48,731 nucleotides of DNA from Methanolobus sp. (GTDB taxonomy: Archaea > Halobacteriota > Methanosarcinia > Methanosarcinales > Methanosarcinaceae). The DNA is taken from the NCBI RefSeq assembly GCF_030682845.1, contig NZ_JAUXNK010000108.1, positions 1 to 48,731 of the forward strand, written 5' to 3'. Shown here piece by piece: positions 1 to 9,592 of the stretch. Made by a program: the position numbers and the translations under genes. Below the pieces are notes generated by a model. It saw nothing but the letters and a program-made list of their open reading frames with translations, searched no databases and was not told where the DNA came from. Numbering within the stretch: the stretch's first letter is position 1; every line of letters starts with the position of its first letter.

Positions 1-890
1 GAGCCCATGTCAAAATTATAAATACTATTTCCCATAATGGTATTGTGGGGATGTTAATGGAATTCAGAGAACTCTCTGATGAACAGTGGAAGTTCATTAA
101 ATCACATTTACCACCACAACCTCTTGTCGGGAGAAAGAGAGCTGATGACCGTAAGGTCATCAATGGAATTCTCTTTGTTCTGATAACTGGTTGCAGGTGG
201 GGAGATATGCCTGAACTTTATGGTTCCTATGCAACTGCATGGAGAAGGCTAAAAAGGTGGTCTGAAGAAGGAATATGGGGTAAGATATTGGAATCCCTTC
301 GGGATTCCGCTTATCAGGATGACAAGTTCTCTATGGATATTGTATGTGTTGACAGTACTTTTGTTGAAACAAAAAAAGGGGACAAGATTCCGCATATAAC
401 GGTCACAAGCGAAGGAAAGGAGTAAAGATCCACACTTGTGTAAGCTGTGAAGGATTTCCTTTGACCATTCAAATATCATATGGAACTGATCATGATAGAG
501 AACATTTCGTTGAAGTTATGGAAGATATCAAGGTCAAGACTAACAGAAGACCGAGAACAAGACCCTTAGAGGTACTGGCAGATGCAGCTTACGATGATGT
601 TGATATAAGACAACATCTGAGGTCTAGAGGAATACAAAGCAACATTCCGATAAATCCCAGGAACACTAAAAAAAGAAAAAGAGGAAGACCTACAAGATTC
701 AATCCTGAAACTTACATAAAAAGAGGAGCAATAGAACGATTCTTTGCATGGTTGAAGATGGGATTTAGAAGATTAACAACCAGATATGAAAGACTTAACA
801 TCGTTTTCAAAGGATTCTTAGATATTGCATGCTTTATGATGTGCTGGAAAAGAGGGTTCGGAGAAATTGTGAAATAGGTTCAGATACTGC
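1..890 (+). mobile_element. IS5-type insertion sequence (ends not resolved)
   Basis: The first ~0.9 kb is filled by a DDE transposase of the IS5 superfamily, closest in style to the IS427 group, whose members often use two overlapping frames. The left end lies at or before the window start. On the right, the transposase stops at 877 and I could not find a convincing terminal inverted repeat; the only partial match is CTATTTC near position 27 against its complement near 875. The 878-1053 stretch before trpB2 holds no gene I can support. Boundaries are therefore approximate. Confidence 0.6.
45..877 (+). CDS. IS5 family transposase, two frames joined by -1 frameshift
   Basis: Two reading frames together make one transposase of about 277 residues. 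The first (45-425) carries the N-terminal DUF4096-like part (SDEQWKFIKSHLPP) and the first catalytic Asp in VCVDSTFVE (about residue 103). The second, closed at 877, carries the second Asp region (ADAAYDD) and the catalytic Glu in the RGAIERFFAWLK block. Reading in the second frame from position 380 gives GQDSAYNGHKRRKGVKIH, which is the family continuation, so the frame switch falls in the A7G4 run at 371-381 and is -1. A slippery A6G-type heptamer is typical of programmed frameshifting in IS elements, so this may be a live element, but a pseudogene caused by one extra base cannot be excluded. Start could also be ATG at 57. Confidence 0.75.
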
Positions 891-1053
891 TATTAATAAA
901 GAACGAATATTTGCAGACCTAGACTTTGATTTGTTGGATTCATCCTTTATCATTTGTGTTAATTTATTCCGTTCCAAATCACAAACATTAAATACTTCAT
1001 CAATGTACTAAAACATACATTAATGGATTTGTTCCTACTAACGAGGTATCATC

Positions 1054-2352
1054 ATGGATCATACAAAAATACTACTTGACGAAAACGACATGCCAAAGCA
1101 ATGGTATAACATCCTTGCCGACCTGCCTGTAGAACCGCCTTTAAATCCGGCTACCAGGGAGCCAATGAACCCTAAGGACCTTGAGCCTATATTTGCAAAA
1201 GAGCTCATCAAGCAGGAGATGAGCTCCGAGAGATATATCAATATCCCGGAAGAGATCCGCGAGATATACAAACTGTGGAGGCCTTCTCCGCTGTACAGGG
1301 CACACAGGCTTGAGAAGGTGCTTGGAACCCCTGCAAAGATATATTACAAGAACGAAGGCGTAAGCCCTGCAGGAAGCCACAAGCCAAATACTGCTATAGC
1401 GCAGGCATATTACAATATGAAAGAGGGTACCGAAAGGATCAGTACCGAGACCGGTGCCGGACAGTGGGGAAGCGCACTGTCGCTCTCATGCAACTATTTC
1501 GACATCGAATGTAAGGTTTACATGGTGCGCTCCAGTTACTACCAGAAACCGTACAGAAAATCCCTCATCAATCTCTGGGGAGCAACTGTCGTGCCATCTC
1601 CCAGCCCTGACACACAGTTCGGAAGGAAGGTACTGGAGATGTATCCGGACACAACCGGCAGTCTGGGTATAGCCATCAGTGAGGCTATCGAGGATGCAGC
1701 TCTCAATGACAATACCAAGTATGCGCTTGGAAGCGTCCTGAACCATACATGCCTCCACCAGACCGTAGTGGGCCTGGAGACCCAGAAGCAGTTCGAACTG
1801 ACAGAAGACTATCCGGACATCGTCATTGGGTGCTGTGGAGGAGGAAGCAACCTGGCTGGTGTGAGCCTTCCCTACATCAGGGACAACATCGAAGGCAAGA
1901 CCGACACAAGGATCATAGCCGTCGAGCCATCAGCATGCCCAACTCTCACGGAAGGTAAATTTGAGTACGACTTTGGTGATATGGCACAGATGACACCCCT
2001 GCTCAAGATGTTCACACTGGGATCAGGTTTCATACCACCTGCCATCCACGCAGGAGGCCTGAGATACCACGGAGCTTCCCCTATAGTCAGCAAACTTGTG
2101 GCCGACAAATACATGGAAGCCAGGTCCTATCATCAGATAGAGGTATTCGACGCAGCTGTGACATTCGCACGCAGCGAGGGAATTGCCCCAGCTCCCGAGT
2201 CTTCACATGCCATCAAGGCAGCTGTAGATGAAGCTATCAAATGCAAGCAGACCGGTGAGGAAAAGACCATCCTCTTCAATCTCAGCGGTCACGGTCACTT
2301 TGACATGGGTTCGTACGATAAATATTTCTCAGGCGAACTCACCAACGAGTAA
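1054..2352 (+). CDS. trpB2: Tryptophan synthase beta chain-like TrpB2
   Basis: A 432-residue PLP enzyme of the TrpB2 group, which converts indole plus serine to tryptophan but is distinct from the TrpB that pairs with TrpA. Visible features are the N-terminal extension typical of TrpB2 (TrpB1 is about 400 residues), the PLP lysine in [11 protein letters not shown] (K110), the ETGAGQWG block, and the phosphate-binding GGGSNL at about 262-267. No trpA lies next to it, which fits TrpB2 acting alone or salvaging indole. It stands as a single gene between an IS element and a convergent minus-strand operon. Archaeal upstream signals were not clear. Confidence 0.93.
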   Translation: MDHTKILLDENDMPKQWYNILADLPVEPPLNPATREPMNPKDLEPIFAKELIKQEMSSERYINIPEEIREIYKLWRPSPLYRAHRLEKVLGTPAKIYYKNEGVSPAGSHKPNTAIAQAYYNMKEGTERISTETGAGQWGSALSLSCNYFDIECKVYMVRSSYYQKPYRKSLINLWGATVVPSPSPDTQFGRKVLEMYPDTTGSLGIAISEAIEDAALNDNTKYALGSVLNHTCLHQTVVGLETQKQFELTEDYPDIVIGCCGGGSNLAGVSLPYIRDNIEGKTDTRIIAVEPSACPTLTEGKFEYDFGDMAQMTPLLKMFTLGSGFIPPAIHAGGLRYHGASPIVSKLVADKYMEARSYHQIEVFDAAVTFARSEGIAPAPESSHAIKAAVDEAIKCKQTGEEKTILFNLSGHGHFDMGSYDKYFSGELTNE

Positions 2353-2379
2353 AACCGGAATACAAAAACAGCACAAGGG

Positions 2380-2420
2380 AGCATGGCTTTAAGCTTGCCA
2401 TGTTTCCTTCCCTTTTTCTT
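2380..2420 (+). terminator. Hairpin plus T-rich tract between convergent genes
   Basis: CATGGC at 2382-2387 is complementary to GCCATG at 2397-2402 with a 9-base loop, followed by the pyrimidine-rich CCTTTTTCTTTT. It lies between the stop of trpB2 and the stop of the convergent glycosidase gene and probably ends trpB2 transcription. Confidence 0.45.
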
Positions 2421-2435
2421 TTAGCAGAATGCCCT

Positions 2436-3674
2436 TCAGGCCGGGTGGAACTTATCCCTGTATTTTTTATAGGATATAATGAATTCCGCGTGCGGCCAGA
2501 TGAGAGGTATGGTGACATAAGCAAGTCCGTCCTCCCATTTAGGATGCGCCCTTATGTCTTCTATCAGCTTCACCTTACTATCCCTGAGGATTTTGCCGTT
2601 AGTGTAATCCTCAAGCCAGAGCTCAAACCTCTCTATCGTGGAGATATGTTCCGGGAGTGTGTATTCATGCGCCATGTCAACCACCCAGTCCAGATAAAGC
2701 TCTGCCATATCCTGGTTGTTTGTTTCTGTATGATGGTTGGCAAGCTGGCATGTGAAATGACACCAGGGTCCATAGCCACCATTGTTGCGTCCCCAGTGCT
2801 CAGGATACCTGTTGAGCCCGCCAATCTCCTTATCCCATAGTTCCTGATGTATCCTTCTGGATGTAGACATTACCTTGATGTCATAATCGCTTATTAGTTC
2901 AAAATAGGCGGGAGCATACTCCACAGCATCTATATCGTGAACAAGGGAGGCAAATGAATCATATCCAATAGGCTTGCTGTTCCTGTCTTTCACACGGATA
3001 CATTTGACAAAGGACCTTCTTCTGGGACTATAAAGTCTTTTGAGGATTGCTTTTTTGATTATGTCAGCCTGCTCCTCCCACCCGGACACATCTTTACCGA
3101 GTGCTTTTCCCATATCCACGGCAGCATATATGCCAGCGCAGCAGGCGCAGTTAGCGTAGATCTCAAAGCCGTGCTCATAAGCCGGATACTCATGGATGCT
3201 GTTGATCGTGTGGATCAGGTTCACCTCTTCGTTCTTGTTCATCAATATGAACTGGACTGCCTTCTCAACCGTTTCCCAGTATTTGGCTATGAATGCCTTG
3301 TCGGCCATCTCCTCATAAAAAGAGCCGCCTGTAGCTTTAAAATATTTCCCGAGCACAAAGAGCACAAGCCCGTTGCCGTCTATCTGCAACTCCTTGTAAC
3401 TCGCATCGTTACCATCGACATCGTATCTCTGTGAGAATTCACCCAGAGGTTTCTGTGAACTGAGTATGAATTCCAAACCTCTTCTGGCTTCGTTCATGAG
3501 CCCGGCCTCCACAGCGCCATAAATGCATATGGAGTGGTCCCTGGGATAGATGAAAGGATAGCGTGTGCCGGGAGGGCTGGCATAAAAGCCTCCGTTCTCA
3601 TGCTGATTCATTTTGAGTATTTTGACGCTGTTCTCATACAGTCTTTCTGCTTCTATCAGGTTCAAATGATTCAC
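2436..3674 (-). CDS. GH15-like glycoside hydrolase
   Basis: A 412-residue protein with the (alpha/alpha)6-barrel motifs of glycoside hydrolase family 15 (glucoamylase/trehalase type). Visible are YPRD at about 43-46 (family W/YxRD substrate-binding motif), QIDGNG at 97-102, HEYPAYEHGFEIY at 161-173 where family members carry the catalytic acid, and a YGPW motif further on. No signal peptide, so it acts in the cytoplasm. It begins with GTG overlapping the stop of the upstream gene (GTGA), so it is translationally coupled to it. Because the operon sits close to glucosylglycerate genes, a role in hydrolysing glucosylglycerate or another small glucoside is possible, but that is inference; glycogen-oligosaccharide or trehalose hydrolysis are alternatives. 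Confidence 0.75.
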   Translation of the reverse strand: MNHLNLIEAERLYENSVKILKMNQHENGGFYASPPGTRYPFIYPRDHSICIYGAVEAGLMNEARRGLEFILSSQKPLGEFSQRYDVDGNDASYKELQIDGNGLVLFVLGKYFKATGGSFYEEMADKAFIAKYWETVEKAVQFILMNKNEEVNLIHTINSIHEYPAYEHGFEIYANCACCAGIYAAVDMGKALGKDVSGWEEQADIIKKAILKRLYSPRRRSFVKCIRVKDRNSKPIGYDSFASLVHDIDAVEYAPAYFELISDYDIKVMSTSRRIHQELWDKEIGGLNRYPEHWGRNNGGYGPWCHFTCQLANHHTETNNQDMAELYLDWVVDMAHEYTLPEHISTIERFELWLEDYTNGKILRDSKVKLIEDIRAHPKWEDGLAYVTIPLIWPHAEFIISYKKYRDKFHPA

Positions 3675-4204
3675 TCCTTTTCCGGATGCTCGATCACATA
3701 GACAAAGAACGCTTTGTCAAGTATCTCTGATACATCTTCTTTTGTTAACCCTGATCTTTCAATGGCTTCCTCATTGTACTGCCTGGTATCACCAAGTGTT
3801 GATTTAGAACCGAGATTATAATACCTGGTGCCTGCAAGTTCGGCCCTTTGCTGGTTGTAGCTGTGCTGCAATACGTCCAGTACATGCGACATAGCAGGGA
3901 ACTCCCATGGAGCATCAGACTCACTCTTAAGTTTTGACATGGTGCTGATGATCTCATTGAACTGAGGCGGGTTCTCGTCATATACCCTTGAGAATTCGAC
4001 AATTTCGTTGCCAAATGGAGCTATAGGCAAATAGACAATGTCAGTGTCTGTTCTTGCACCCTCAAATCCCGGACCCTCAATTTGCGCAAGTTCCTCACCT
4101 ATGGATTGCATCCAGGATATTGTTTTTAACGGTCCTGCCATGTCCACAATTTTTGTTATCCCTACCAGAAATGCTCTGGGAAGCATATTTTCAAACCTTA
4201 TCAT
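3671..4204 (-). CDS. Conserved-looking protein of unknown function
   Basis: I do not recognise this family. From ATG at 4204 it is 177 residues, soluble, acidic, with no signal or membrane segment. I chose this start because a GGAAGGGGT Shine-Dalgarno-like stretch lies 8 bases upstream; the frame also allows an ATG at 4267 (198 residues) with no ribosome site. It overlaps the GH15 gene by four bases, so the two are almost certainly cotranscribed, and its upstream neighbour on the same strand is the phosphoglycerate-sugar phosphatase. This places it as a possible accessory factor in glucoside metabolism, but nothing in the sequence shows a reaction. Confidence 0.65.
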   Translation of the reverse strand: MIRFENMLPRAFLVGITKIVDMAGPLKTISWMQSIGEELAQIEGPGFEGARTDTDIVYLPIAPFGNEIVEFSRVYDENPPQFNEIISTMSKLKSESDAPWEFPAMSHVLDVLQHSYNQQRAELAGTRYYNLGSKSTLGDTRQYNEEAIERSGLTKEDVSEILDKAFFVYVIEHPEKE

Positions 4205-4371
4205 CTCATCTACCCCTTCCTTCCCACTGTAAACCGGAATTTTGCAGTTGCTTAATGCCGGATACATAACCAGTTATTAGAGATTATATTCTTATCATTA
4301 ATACAATATTCGTAGTTAGCGTATGACTCCTTAGGATTTGCTCTGATGGATGCGTTTCAGCTACGTCCTGA

Positions 4372-5196
4372 TCAACTATCTGGTGTCCGGATGTCTTCCA
4401 GGATACTCATTATTGCCTTATTCCATCCAACAGGCCCGATTCCATCTACCCTGTTAATTCCTGGATCGTCTATCTTTGGGTCGTGTTTACCATCGTGCTT
4501 CTGTACCAGGACAGGCATGTCAACCGCACGCAGCATGGGGAGGTCATTCAGGCTATCTCCCAGTCCTACAGTCCGAATCTCTCCGTAATCTTTCCTGTAA
4601 AGGCGGGTGAGGATATTCACAGCCTTTCCTTTGTCATTGTCTCCCAGGATATGCCAGTACCTGCCCCCCCTTGTGTAGTTGAGACCCCGTGCCATTATAA
4701 GTTCTGCCAGTTTTACGGCTTCTTTCTCGTCTCCTTCCATTTTGAAAGCCTCGTCATACTCACGCATCTTGGCAAGGGTTGCTGACTCAATATCAAGCCC
4801 CGTGTCCTCGCTTACTTCTCTGGCATCCATGTCCCCGAATCCTGCCACATGTATTCCCTCATGGCTTCTGATGCCTGTAAGGACATGCCTGAGCGTGTCG
4901 TAGGCTGTCCCAAGCTCTATCACATCGTAGGTGCCTTGGGTCTTTGAGATCGGGTAGTCCGCCTCAAAATACCCTTGGGGGATGAATATGCCTCCCCCAT
5001 TCTCTGATATGAACGGATGGGACAGGTCCAGTTCCTTTACATATACATCTATTTCGGCACGGGTCTTGCTGGTGCAGAATATGAGCGGTATGTTCCTCTG
5101 TTTTAGCTCGTCTATAGCAGGTTTTGCGGCTTCATAGGAGTATGTGTCATGGTCTATCAAAGTTCCGTCAAGGTCGGTGAACACAATATATTTCAT
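4372..5196 (-). CDS. gpgP: Glucosyl-/mannosyl-3-phosphoglycerate phosphatase (HAD family)
   Basis: A 274-residue HAD-superfamily phosphatase of the MpgP/GpgP branch. HAD motif I FTDLDGTL is at 6-13, motif II is FCTSKTR, the cap has the typical [18 protein letters not shown] block, and motif IV is [13 protein letters not shown]. It removes phosphate from glucosyl- (or mannosyl-) 3-phosphoglycerate to give the compatible solute. The synthase in this window (9593-10816) is of the GpgS type, so glucosylglycerate is the likelier product; the pathway is known from Methanococcoides burtonii. ATG at 5196 has GGAGAGG six bases upstream. It lies 100 bases upstream of the unknown gene and GH15 on the same strand. 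The exact sugar specificity is not visible. Confidence 0.85.
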   Translation of the reverse strand: MKYIVFTDLDGTLIDHDTYSYEAAKPAIDELKQRNIPLIFCTSKTRAEIDVYVKELDLSHPFISENGGGIFIPQGYFEADYPISKTQGTYDVIELGTAYDTLRHVLTGIRSHEGIHVAGFGDMDAREVSEDTGLDIESATLAKMREYDEAFKMEGDEKEAVKLAELIMARGLNYTRGGRYWHILGDNDKGKAVNILTRLYRKDYGEIRTVGLGDSLNDLPMLRAVDMPVLVQKHDGKHDPKIDDPGINRVDGIGPVGWNKAIMSILEDIRTPDS

Positions 5197-5393
5197 TCAT
5201 TCCTCTCCAAGTCCCTTATATAATCCTATTTTGCTTATCTCATATAACCATATTCAACAAAGGCATGCTGCAAAAGAATAATCTGCGTCTTCAATCCAGT
5301 ATTCCTATGGCTCCGTCTTGCTTTTATCCTGGAGGGATGAGCCTCTTCCCCGAGGGTAATTTTATTAGATATCATCTCTTTTTACATGATAAT

Positions 5394-7622
5394 ATGGAAA
5401 TAAGATCCCTTGATCTCCCGGCAGAGGTGCGGGATTTCTACCTCGGTTCGGGAATAGAGAAGCTTTATCCTCCGCAGGCAGAAGCCATCAGTAAAGGCTT
5501 GCTTGACGGCAGGAACATCCTTGCAGCGATTCCTACCGCATCGGGAAAGACGCTGCTGGCCGAGCTTGCCATGCTGACATCCATAAGCAGGGGAGGCAAG
5601 GCTCTGTACATAGTTCCCCTGAGGGCCCTGGCAAGTGAGAAGTTCGATCGCTTCAGGGAATTCTCCTCGATAGGCCTGAAGGAAGGGGGCATAAAGGTAG
5701 GCATATCCACAGGAGATTTCGAATCAAGGGATGAGTGGCTGGGCTCCAATGACATCATTGTAGCAACTTCAGAGAAGACCGATTCCCTGTTGCGCAACGG
5801 CACCTCATGGATGGAGGACATTACCACGATAGTAGTGGATGAGGTGCACCTGCTTGATTCCGCCAACCGCGGCCCCACGCTGGAGGTTACCCTGACCAAG
5901 CTTATGAAGCTCAACCCGGGCTGCCAGATAATTGCACTATCTGCAACCGTGGGCAATGCCTACGAGGTCGCTAACTGGCTCAAGGCTGAACTTGTGCTCA
6001 GTGAGTGGAGGCCGACAGACCTGATGGAGGGTGTTTTCTATGGTGGCAACATCAATTTCAGGGGCTCGCAAAAACTGGTACCCGATGTGTCAGGGGACGA
6101 TGCCATCAACCTGGTCATCGACACTCTTGAGAGTGGCGGGCAGTGCCTGGTATTTGAGAGCAGCCGTAAGAACAGTGTCGGTTTTGCACGCAGGGCGGGT
6201 GCGAAGGTATCAGGACTGCTGGACAGGAAGACGCGCGACGCACTGGATGGGATTGTCGAGCAGGTCATCGAGACAGGGGAATCGGAAGCTTCAAAGGTGC
6301 TGGCCCAGTGCATAAGGAATGGCACCGCTTTCCATCATGCAGGTCTCAATTCCGCGCACCGCAAGCTTGTGGAAGATGGTTTTCGTGCGAACCTGATCAA
6401 AATGGTTGCCAGCACTCCAACACTTGCCGCAGGGCTCAATCTCCCCGCAAGGCGAGTGATAGTCAGGAGCTACAAGCGCTACGACCCGAATTTTGGCATG
6501 CAGCCCATTCCTGTCCTTGACTACAAGCAGATGGCAGGTCGCGCAGGCCGGCCGCAGCTTGATCCTTATGGTGAGGCTGTGCTTATTGCCAAATCCTATA
6601 ATGAGATGGAACTGCTCTTTGAGAACTATATTGAGGCAAGTGCGGAGGATATATGGTCCAAGCTCGGTACGGAGAATGCACTGAGGACACATATCCTGTC
6701 CACCATCGTCAATGGCTTTGCGACCACTCGTGATGGTCTGATGGAGTTCATCGAAGCCACGTTCTTTGCCCACCAGAACGATACGTGGGGCATTGTCTCG
6801 GTTGTGGACGAGTGTCTGGAATTTCTTAAGGACCATAAAATGCTGGAAGGTGAAACTCACCTGGCAGCGACGCCTATGGGGAAACTTGTATCAATGCTCT
6901 ATATCGATCCCCTGTCAGCTGCCATCATTCTGGAAGGGCTCGGCAAGGCTGTGAATGTGACCGACTTAACCCTTTTGCACCTGATATGCAAGACCCCTGA
7001 TATGCGTCAGCTTTACCTGAGAGCTGGTGATTATGAGTCCATGAACGACTTCGTGCTCTCCCATATGGAGGAATTCTGTGAGGTCCCGGCCCCTTCTAAG
7101 GCCACAGATTATGAATGGTTCCTGGGGGAAGTGAAGACTGCACTTCTTATACTGGATTGGATCAATGAGCGATCCATGGATGACATAAGCAAGGTATTCA
7201 ATGTAGGCGATGGTGACATCCATGCATTTGCAGACCTTGCTGAGTGGCTCATGCACTCTGCTTCAAGACTGGCAAGGGTGACAGGCCACAGTAGTGCAGA
7301 TATGGCAATTACTATCGAAAAGAGGATACACTATGGTGCGCGCCAGGAGCTTATGGAACTTGTGGGAATACGCGGCATAGGACGTGTGCGTGCGCGCAAG
7401 CTATATGACAGTGGTCTTAGAAACATTGAATATCTAAGGAAAGCCGATCCAGTTGTTCTTGGAGGCCTGCTGGGTCCAAAGACCACAGAGAAGCTGCTTC
7501 AGGAAATTGGCTCCAGGCCAGGTATCCGCCCCGGGAGCGGTACTACGGGGAATCTGAACTCGCGGACAATGGATTCGATGCTCGGGAATGAGCAGAGTAC
7601 ATTCAGTGATTTTGATAAATAG
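5394..7622 (+). CDS. hel308: ATP-dependent DNA helicase Hel308
   Basis: A superfamily 2 3'-5' DNA helicase of about 742 residues that acts at stalled forks. Walker A is [10 protein letters not shown] (44-53), motif II is DEVH (149-152, family DEIH/DEVH), motif III is LSAT, motif VI is QMAGRAGRP. The C-terminus has the ratchet and a helix-hairpin-helix ([18 protein letters not shown]). The frame is open from 5265, but the extra 43 residues do not look like the family; Hel308 proteins begin like MEIRSLDLP, so I start at ATG 5394. It is transcribed divergently from the phosphatase gene. Confidence 0.93.
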   Translation: MEIRSLDLPAEVRDFYLGSGIEKLYPPQAEAISKGLLDGRNILAAIPTASGKTLLAELAMLTSISRGGKALYIVPLRALASEKFDRFREFSSIGLKEGGIKVGISTGDFESRDEWLGSNDIIVATSEKTDSLLRNGTSWMEDITTIVVDEVHLLDSANRGPTLEVTLTKLMKLNPGCQIIALSATVGNAYEVANWLKAELVLSEWRPTDLMEGVFYGGNINFRGSQKLVPDVSGDDAINLVIDTLESGGQCLVFESSRKNSVGFARRAGAKVSGLLDRKTRDALDGIVEQVIETGESEASKVLAQCIRNGTAFHHAGLNSAHRKLVEDGFRANLIKMVASTPTLAAGLNLPARRVIVRSYKRYDPNFGMQPIPVLDYKQMAGRAGRPQLDPYGEAVLIAKSYNEMELLFENYIEASAEDIWSKLGTENALRTHILSTIVNGFATTRDGLMEFIEATFFAHQNDTWGIVSVVDECLEFLKDHKMLEGETHLAATPMGKLVSMLYIDPLSAAIILEGLGKAVNVTDLTLLHLICKTPDMRQLYLRAGDYESMNDFVLSHMEEFCEVPAPSKATDYEWFLGEVKTALLILDWINERSMDDISKVFNVGDGDIHAFADLAEWLMHSASRLARVTGHSSADMAITIEKRIHYGARQELMELVGIRGIGRVRARKLYDSGLRNIEYLRKADPVVLGGLLGPKTTEKLLQEIGSRPGIRPGSGTTGNLNSRTMDSMLGNEQSTFSDFDK

Positions 7623-7639
7623 TATCCTTTGAAGAATCC

Positions 7640-7671
7640 ATATATTATGACAATGTATATATTATGACAAT
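7640..7671 (+). promoter_or_regulatory. Tandem 15-bp direct repeat in the hisD promoter region
   Basis: ATATATTATGACAAT occurs at 7640-7654 and again, identical, at 7657-7671 (17-base period). Both copies hold a TATA-like core and lie 46-77 bases before the hisD ATG. This could be a duplicated TATA/operator site for a regulator of histidine synthesis; the repeat is seen, its function is inferred. Confidence 0.45.
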
Positions 7672-7716
7672 CTATTCCTTTCAAAAATGCAAATGCCTAT
7701 CTAACAGGAAATTATT

Positions 7717-8997
7717 ATGCTTTATAAAAAATTATCTCAAGTGAACAGTGAGGAAATGGACAGACTCATAAACCGCGGCGGGGAACTTGCAGACGTGAGG
7801 GAAACTGTCGTATCAATACTGGAGGATGTGAAACACAAGGGTGATGAGGCCCTTCGCATGTACACCCGGAAGTTTGACGGTGCTGATGTGGATATTCTCG
7901 AAGTGTCCTCCGAAGATATTGATGAGGCTATGAGAAGTGTCGATCCTTCCCTGCTCAGGCACCTTGAGTTTGCCGCCGGCAATATCAGAAAGTTCCACCA
8001 GGCACAGATGCCTGAGAGAATTTGGTTCATGGAACTCTCTCCCGGTATAGAACTTGGCCAGAAGTTCACTCCGCTGGAGAGCGTAGGGGCATACGTGCCA
8101 GGCGGGCGTGCTTCCTATCCTTCCACGGCCCTCATGACCATTATCCCTGCCAAGGTCGCAGGCGTGAAGAGTGTGGTGATGTGCACGCCTCCGGGAGCTG
8201 ATGGCAGGATCAATCCTCTGACCCTCGCAGCAGCCAGAATAGCAGGTGCTGACCACGTGTATAAGGTGGGTGGTGTGCAGGCAATAGGAGCCATGGCATA
8301 CGGGACCGAAACGGTTCGCGGTGTAAGCAAGATAGTAGGCCCTGGCAATGTTTATGTGACCGCTGCGAAGATGCAGGTAAGAGATAAGGCTGAGATCGAT
8401 TTCCCCGCAGGACCAAGTGAGGTCCTTATTATAGCTGACGACTCAGCGGACGCGCGCATGGCCGCTTCAGATATCATCGCCCAGGCTGAGCACGATCCCA
8501 ATGCAGTTTCCGTTCTGGTGACAACTTCGGCGCAACTTGCGGAAGATGTATATAAAGAAGTACTGGAGCAAGCCGCAAGGACCACGAGGTCGGAAATAGT
8601 GAAAAGCTCTCTGGAAAATGCTGCAATTCTCCTGGCTGAATCTCTTGACGCATGTATCACCTTTTCGAACGATTTTGCGCCTGAGCACCTGGAAATAATG
8701 GTTTTCGAGCCGGATTCTGTACTTGAGAGAATAGAGAACGCAGGCTCCATATTCGTGGGCAACTATGCCCCAGTACCTGTGGGTGACTACGCTTCGGGCA
8801 CCAATCATGTGCTGCCGACAGCGGGCTATGCGAAGATATACTCCGGGCTCAACATCGCTCATTTCATGAAGTGTGCAAGTATACAGAAAATCAGCAAGCA
8901 AGGACTTGGAACTCTTAAGGACGCAGTCATCTCGATAGCTGAAAAAGAAGGTCTTACTGGTCATGCAGATTCGATAAGAACTCGGTTCAGTAACTAA
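7717..8997 (+). CDS. hisD: Histidinol dehydrogenase
   Basis: A 426-residue enzyme that oxidises L-histidinol to L-histidine with two NAD+, the last step of histidine synthesis. Family blocks are clear: [32 protein letters not shown], the zinc-ligand region AQAEHDP, the catalytic FAPEHLE (Glu-His pair) and SGTNHVLPT. Full length against the family. ATG at 7717 follows AGGA. No other his gene is nearby, so it stands alone, with a direct repeat upstream and a T10 run just after the stop. Confidence 0.96.
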   Translation: MLYKKLSQVNSEEMDRLINRGGELADVRETVVSILEDVKHKGDEALRMYTRKFDGADVDILEVSSEDIDEAMRSVDPSLLRHLEFAAGNIRKFHQAQMPERIWFMELSPGIELGQKFTPLESVGAYVPGGRASYPSTALMTIIPAKVAGVKSVVMCTPPGADGRINPLTLAAARIAGADHVYKVGGVQAIGAMAYGTETVRGVSKIVGPGNVYVTAAKMQVRDKAEIDFPAGPSEVLIIADDSADARMAASDIIAQAEHDPNAVSVLVTTSAQLAEDVYKEVLEQAARTTRSEIVKSSLENAAILLAESLDACITFSNDFAPEHLEIMVFEPDSVLERIENAGSIFVGNYAPVPVGDYASGTNHVLPTAGYAKIYSGLNIAHFMKCASIQKISKQGLGTLKDAVISIAEKEGLTGHADSIRTRFSN

Positions 8998-9002
8998 CAA
9001 TG

Positions 9003-9012
9003 TTTTTTTTTT
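9003..9012 (+). terminator. Oligo-T terminator after hisD
   Basis: Ten consecutive T bases start five bases after the hisD stop. Archaeal RNA polymerase terminates on such U-tracts without needing a hairpin. Confidence 0.6.
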
Positions 9013-9100
9013 GCGTCATAAATCGATAATTATTTAATAGGTGAGCACATACACTAATTTAGTAAGTCTATTGGTTTAAGACTTAATGTGAGGGAGTTCC

Positions 9101-9499
9101 ATGAAGATCAGAGTTGTAAGTTCGCGAGAGGAGATACCAGATCTGAATACGAATGAAAAGGTAATCCATCTGGCTTTCAGACCATCTAACAAAGACATAT
9201 TTTCCCTGGTGCAGACCTGCCCTAAAGTAGAAGTGATACAGATACCAAGCTCTTACAGGCGCACGGTTTCCAAATCAATTGAGATGTTCCTGGAAATGCA
9301 GAATATCAAACTCATTGAAGGGGATGTATGGGGTCACCGCAAGGATATCAATGAATACTACAGCGTATCTCCGGCACTGCTTGACAAGGTCAAGGAGCTC
9401 AAATCCGAGGGTATGTCCGATGAAGAGATCGTGAATAAACTTGAACGCGAGGGCAAGCTTAATCGTGACATGCTTTTCTATATCCTGAGCAAAAAGTAA
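9101..9499 (+). CDS. DUF1699 family protein
   Basis: A 132-residue protein matching the DUF1699 family found in methanogens (opening MKIRVVSSREEIP, the block IQIPSSYRRT, and WGHRKDINEYY). Function is unknown. It is soluble, with a helical C-terminal part (LKSEGMSDEEIVNKL) that resembles a small helix-turn-helix-like or recruitment segment. ATG is preceded by GAGGGAG, a good ribosome site, and an A/T-rich promoter region lies in 9030-9060. It is a monocistronic gene between hisD and the convergent gpgS. Confidence 0.8.
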   Translation: MKIRVVSSREEIPDLNTNEKVIHLAFRPSNKDIFSLVQTCPKVEVIQIPSSYRRTVSKSIEMFLEMQNIKLIEGDVWGHRKDINEYYSVSPALLDKVKELKSEGMSDEEIVNKLEREGKLNRDMLFYILSKK

Positions 9500-9553
9500 C
9501 CCTATGCTTGCAATTGGTGGAGTATCATGGGATACTGCACACAATATTATTTT

Positions 9554-9586
<33 letters not shown>

Positions 9587-9592
9587 CTGCTT

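Noticed and set aside
829-1011. 60-residue frame after the transposase
   Set aside because: Overlaps the transposase end in another frame, has no recognisable content or ribosome site.
5265-5393. N-terminal extension of Hel308
   Set aside because: The 43 extra residues do not resemble Hel308 proteins, while ATG 5394 begins exactly where the family does.
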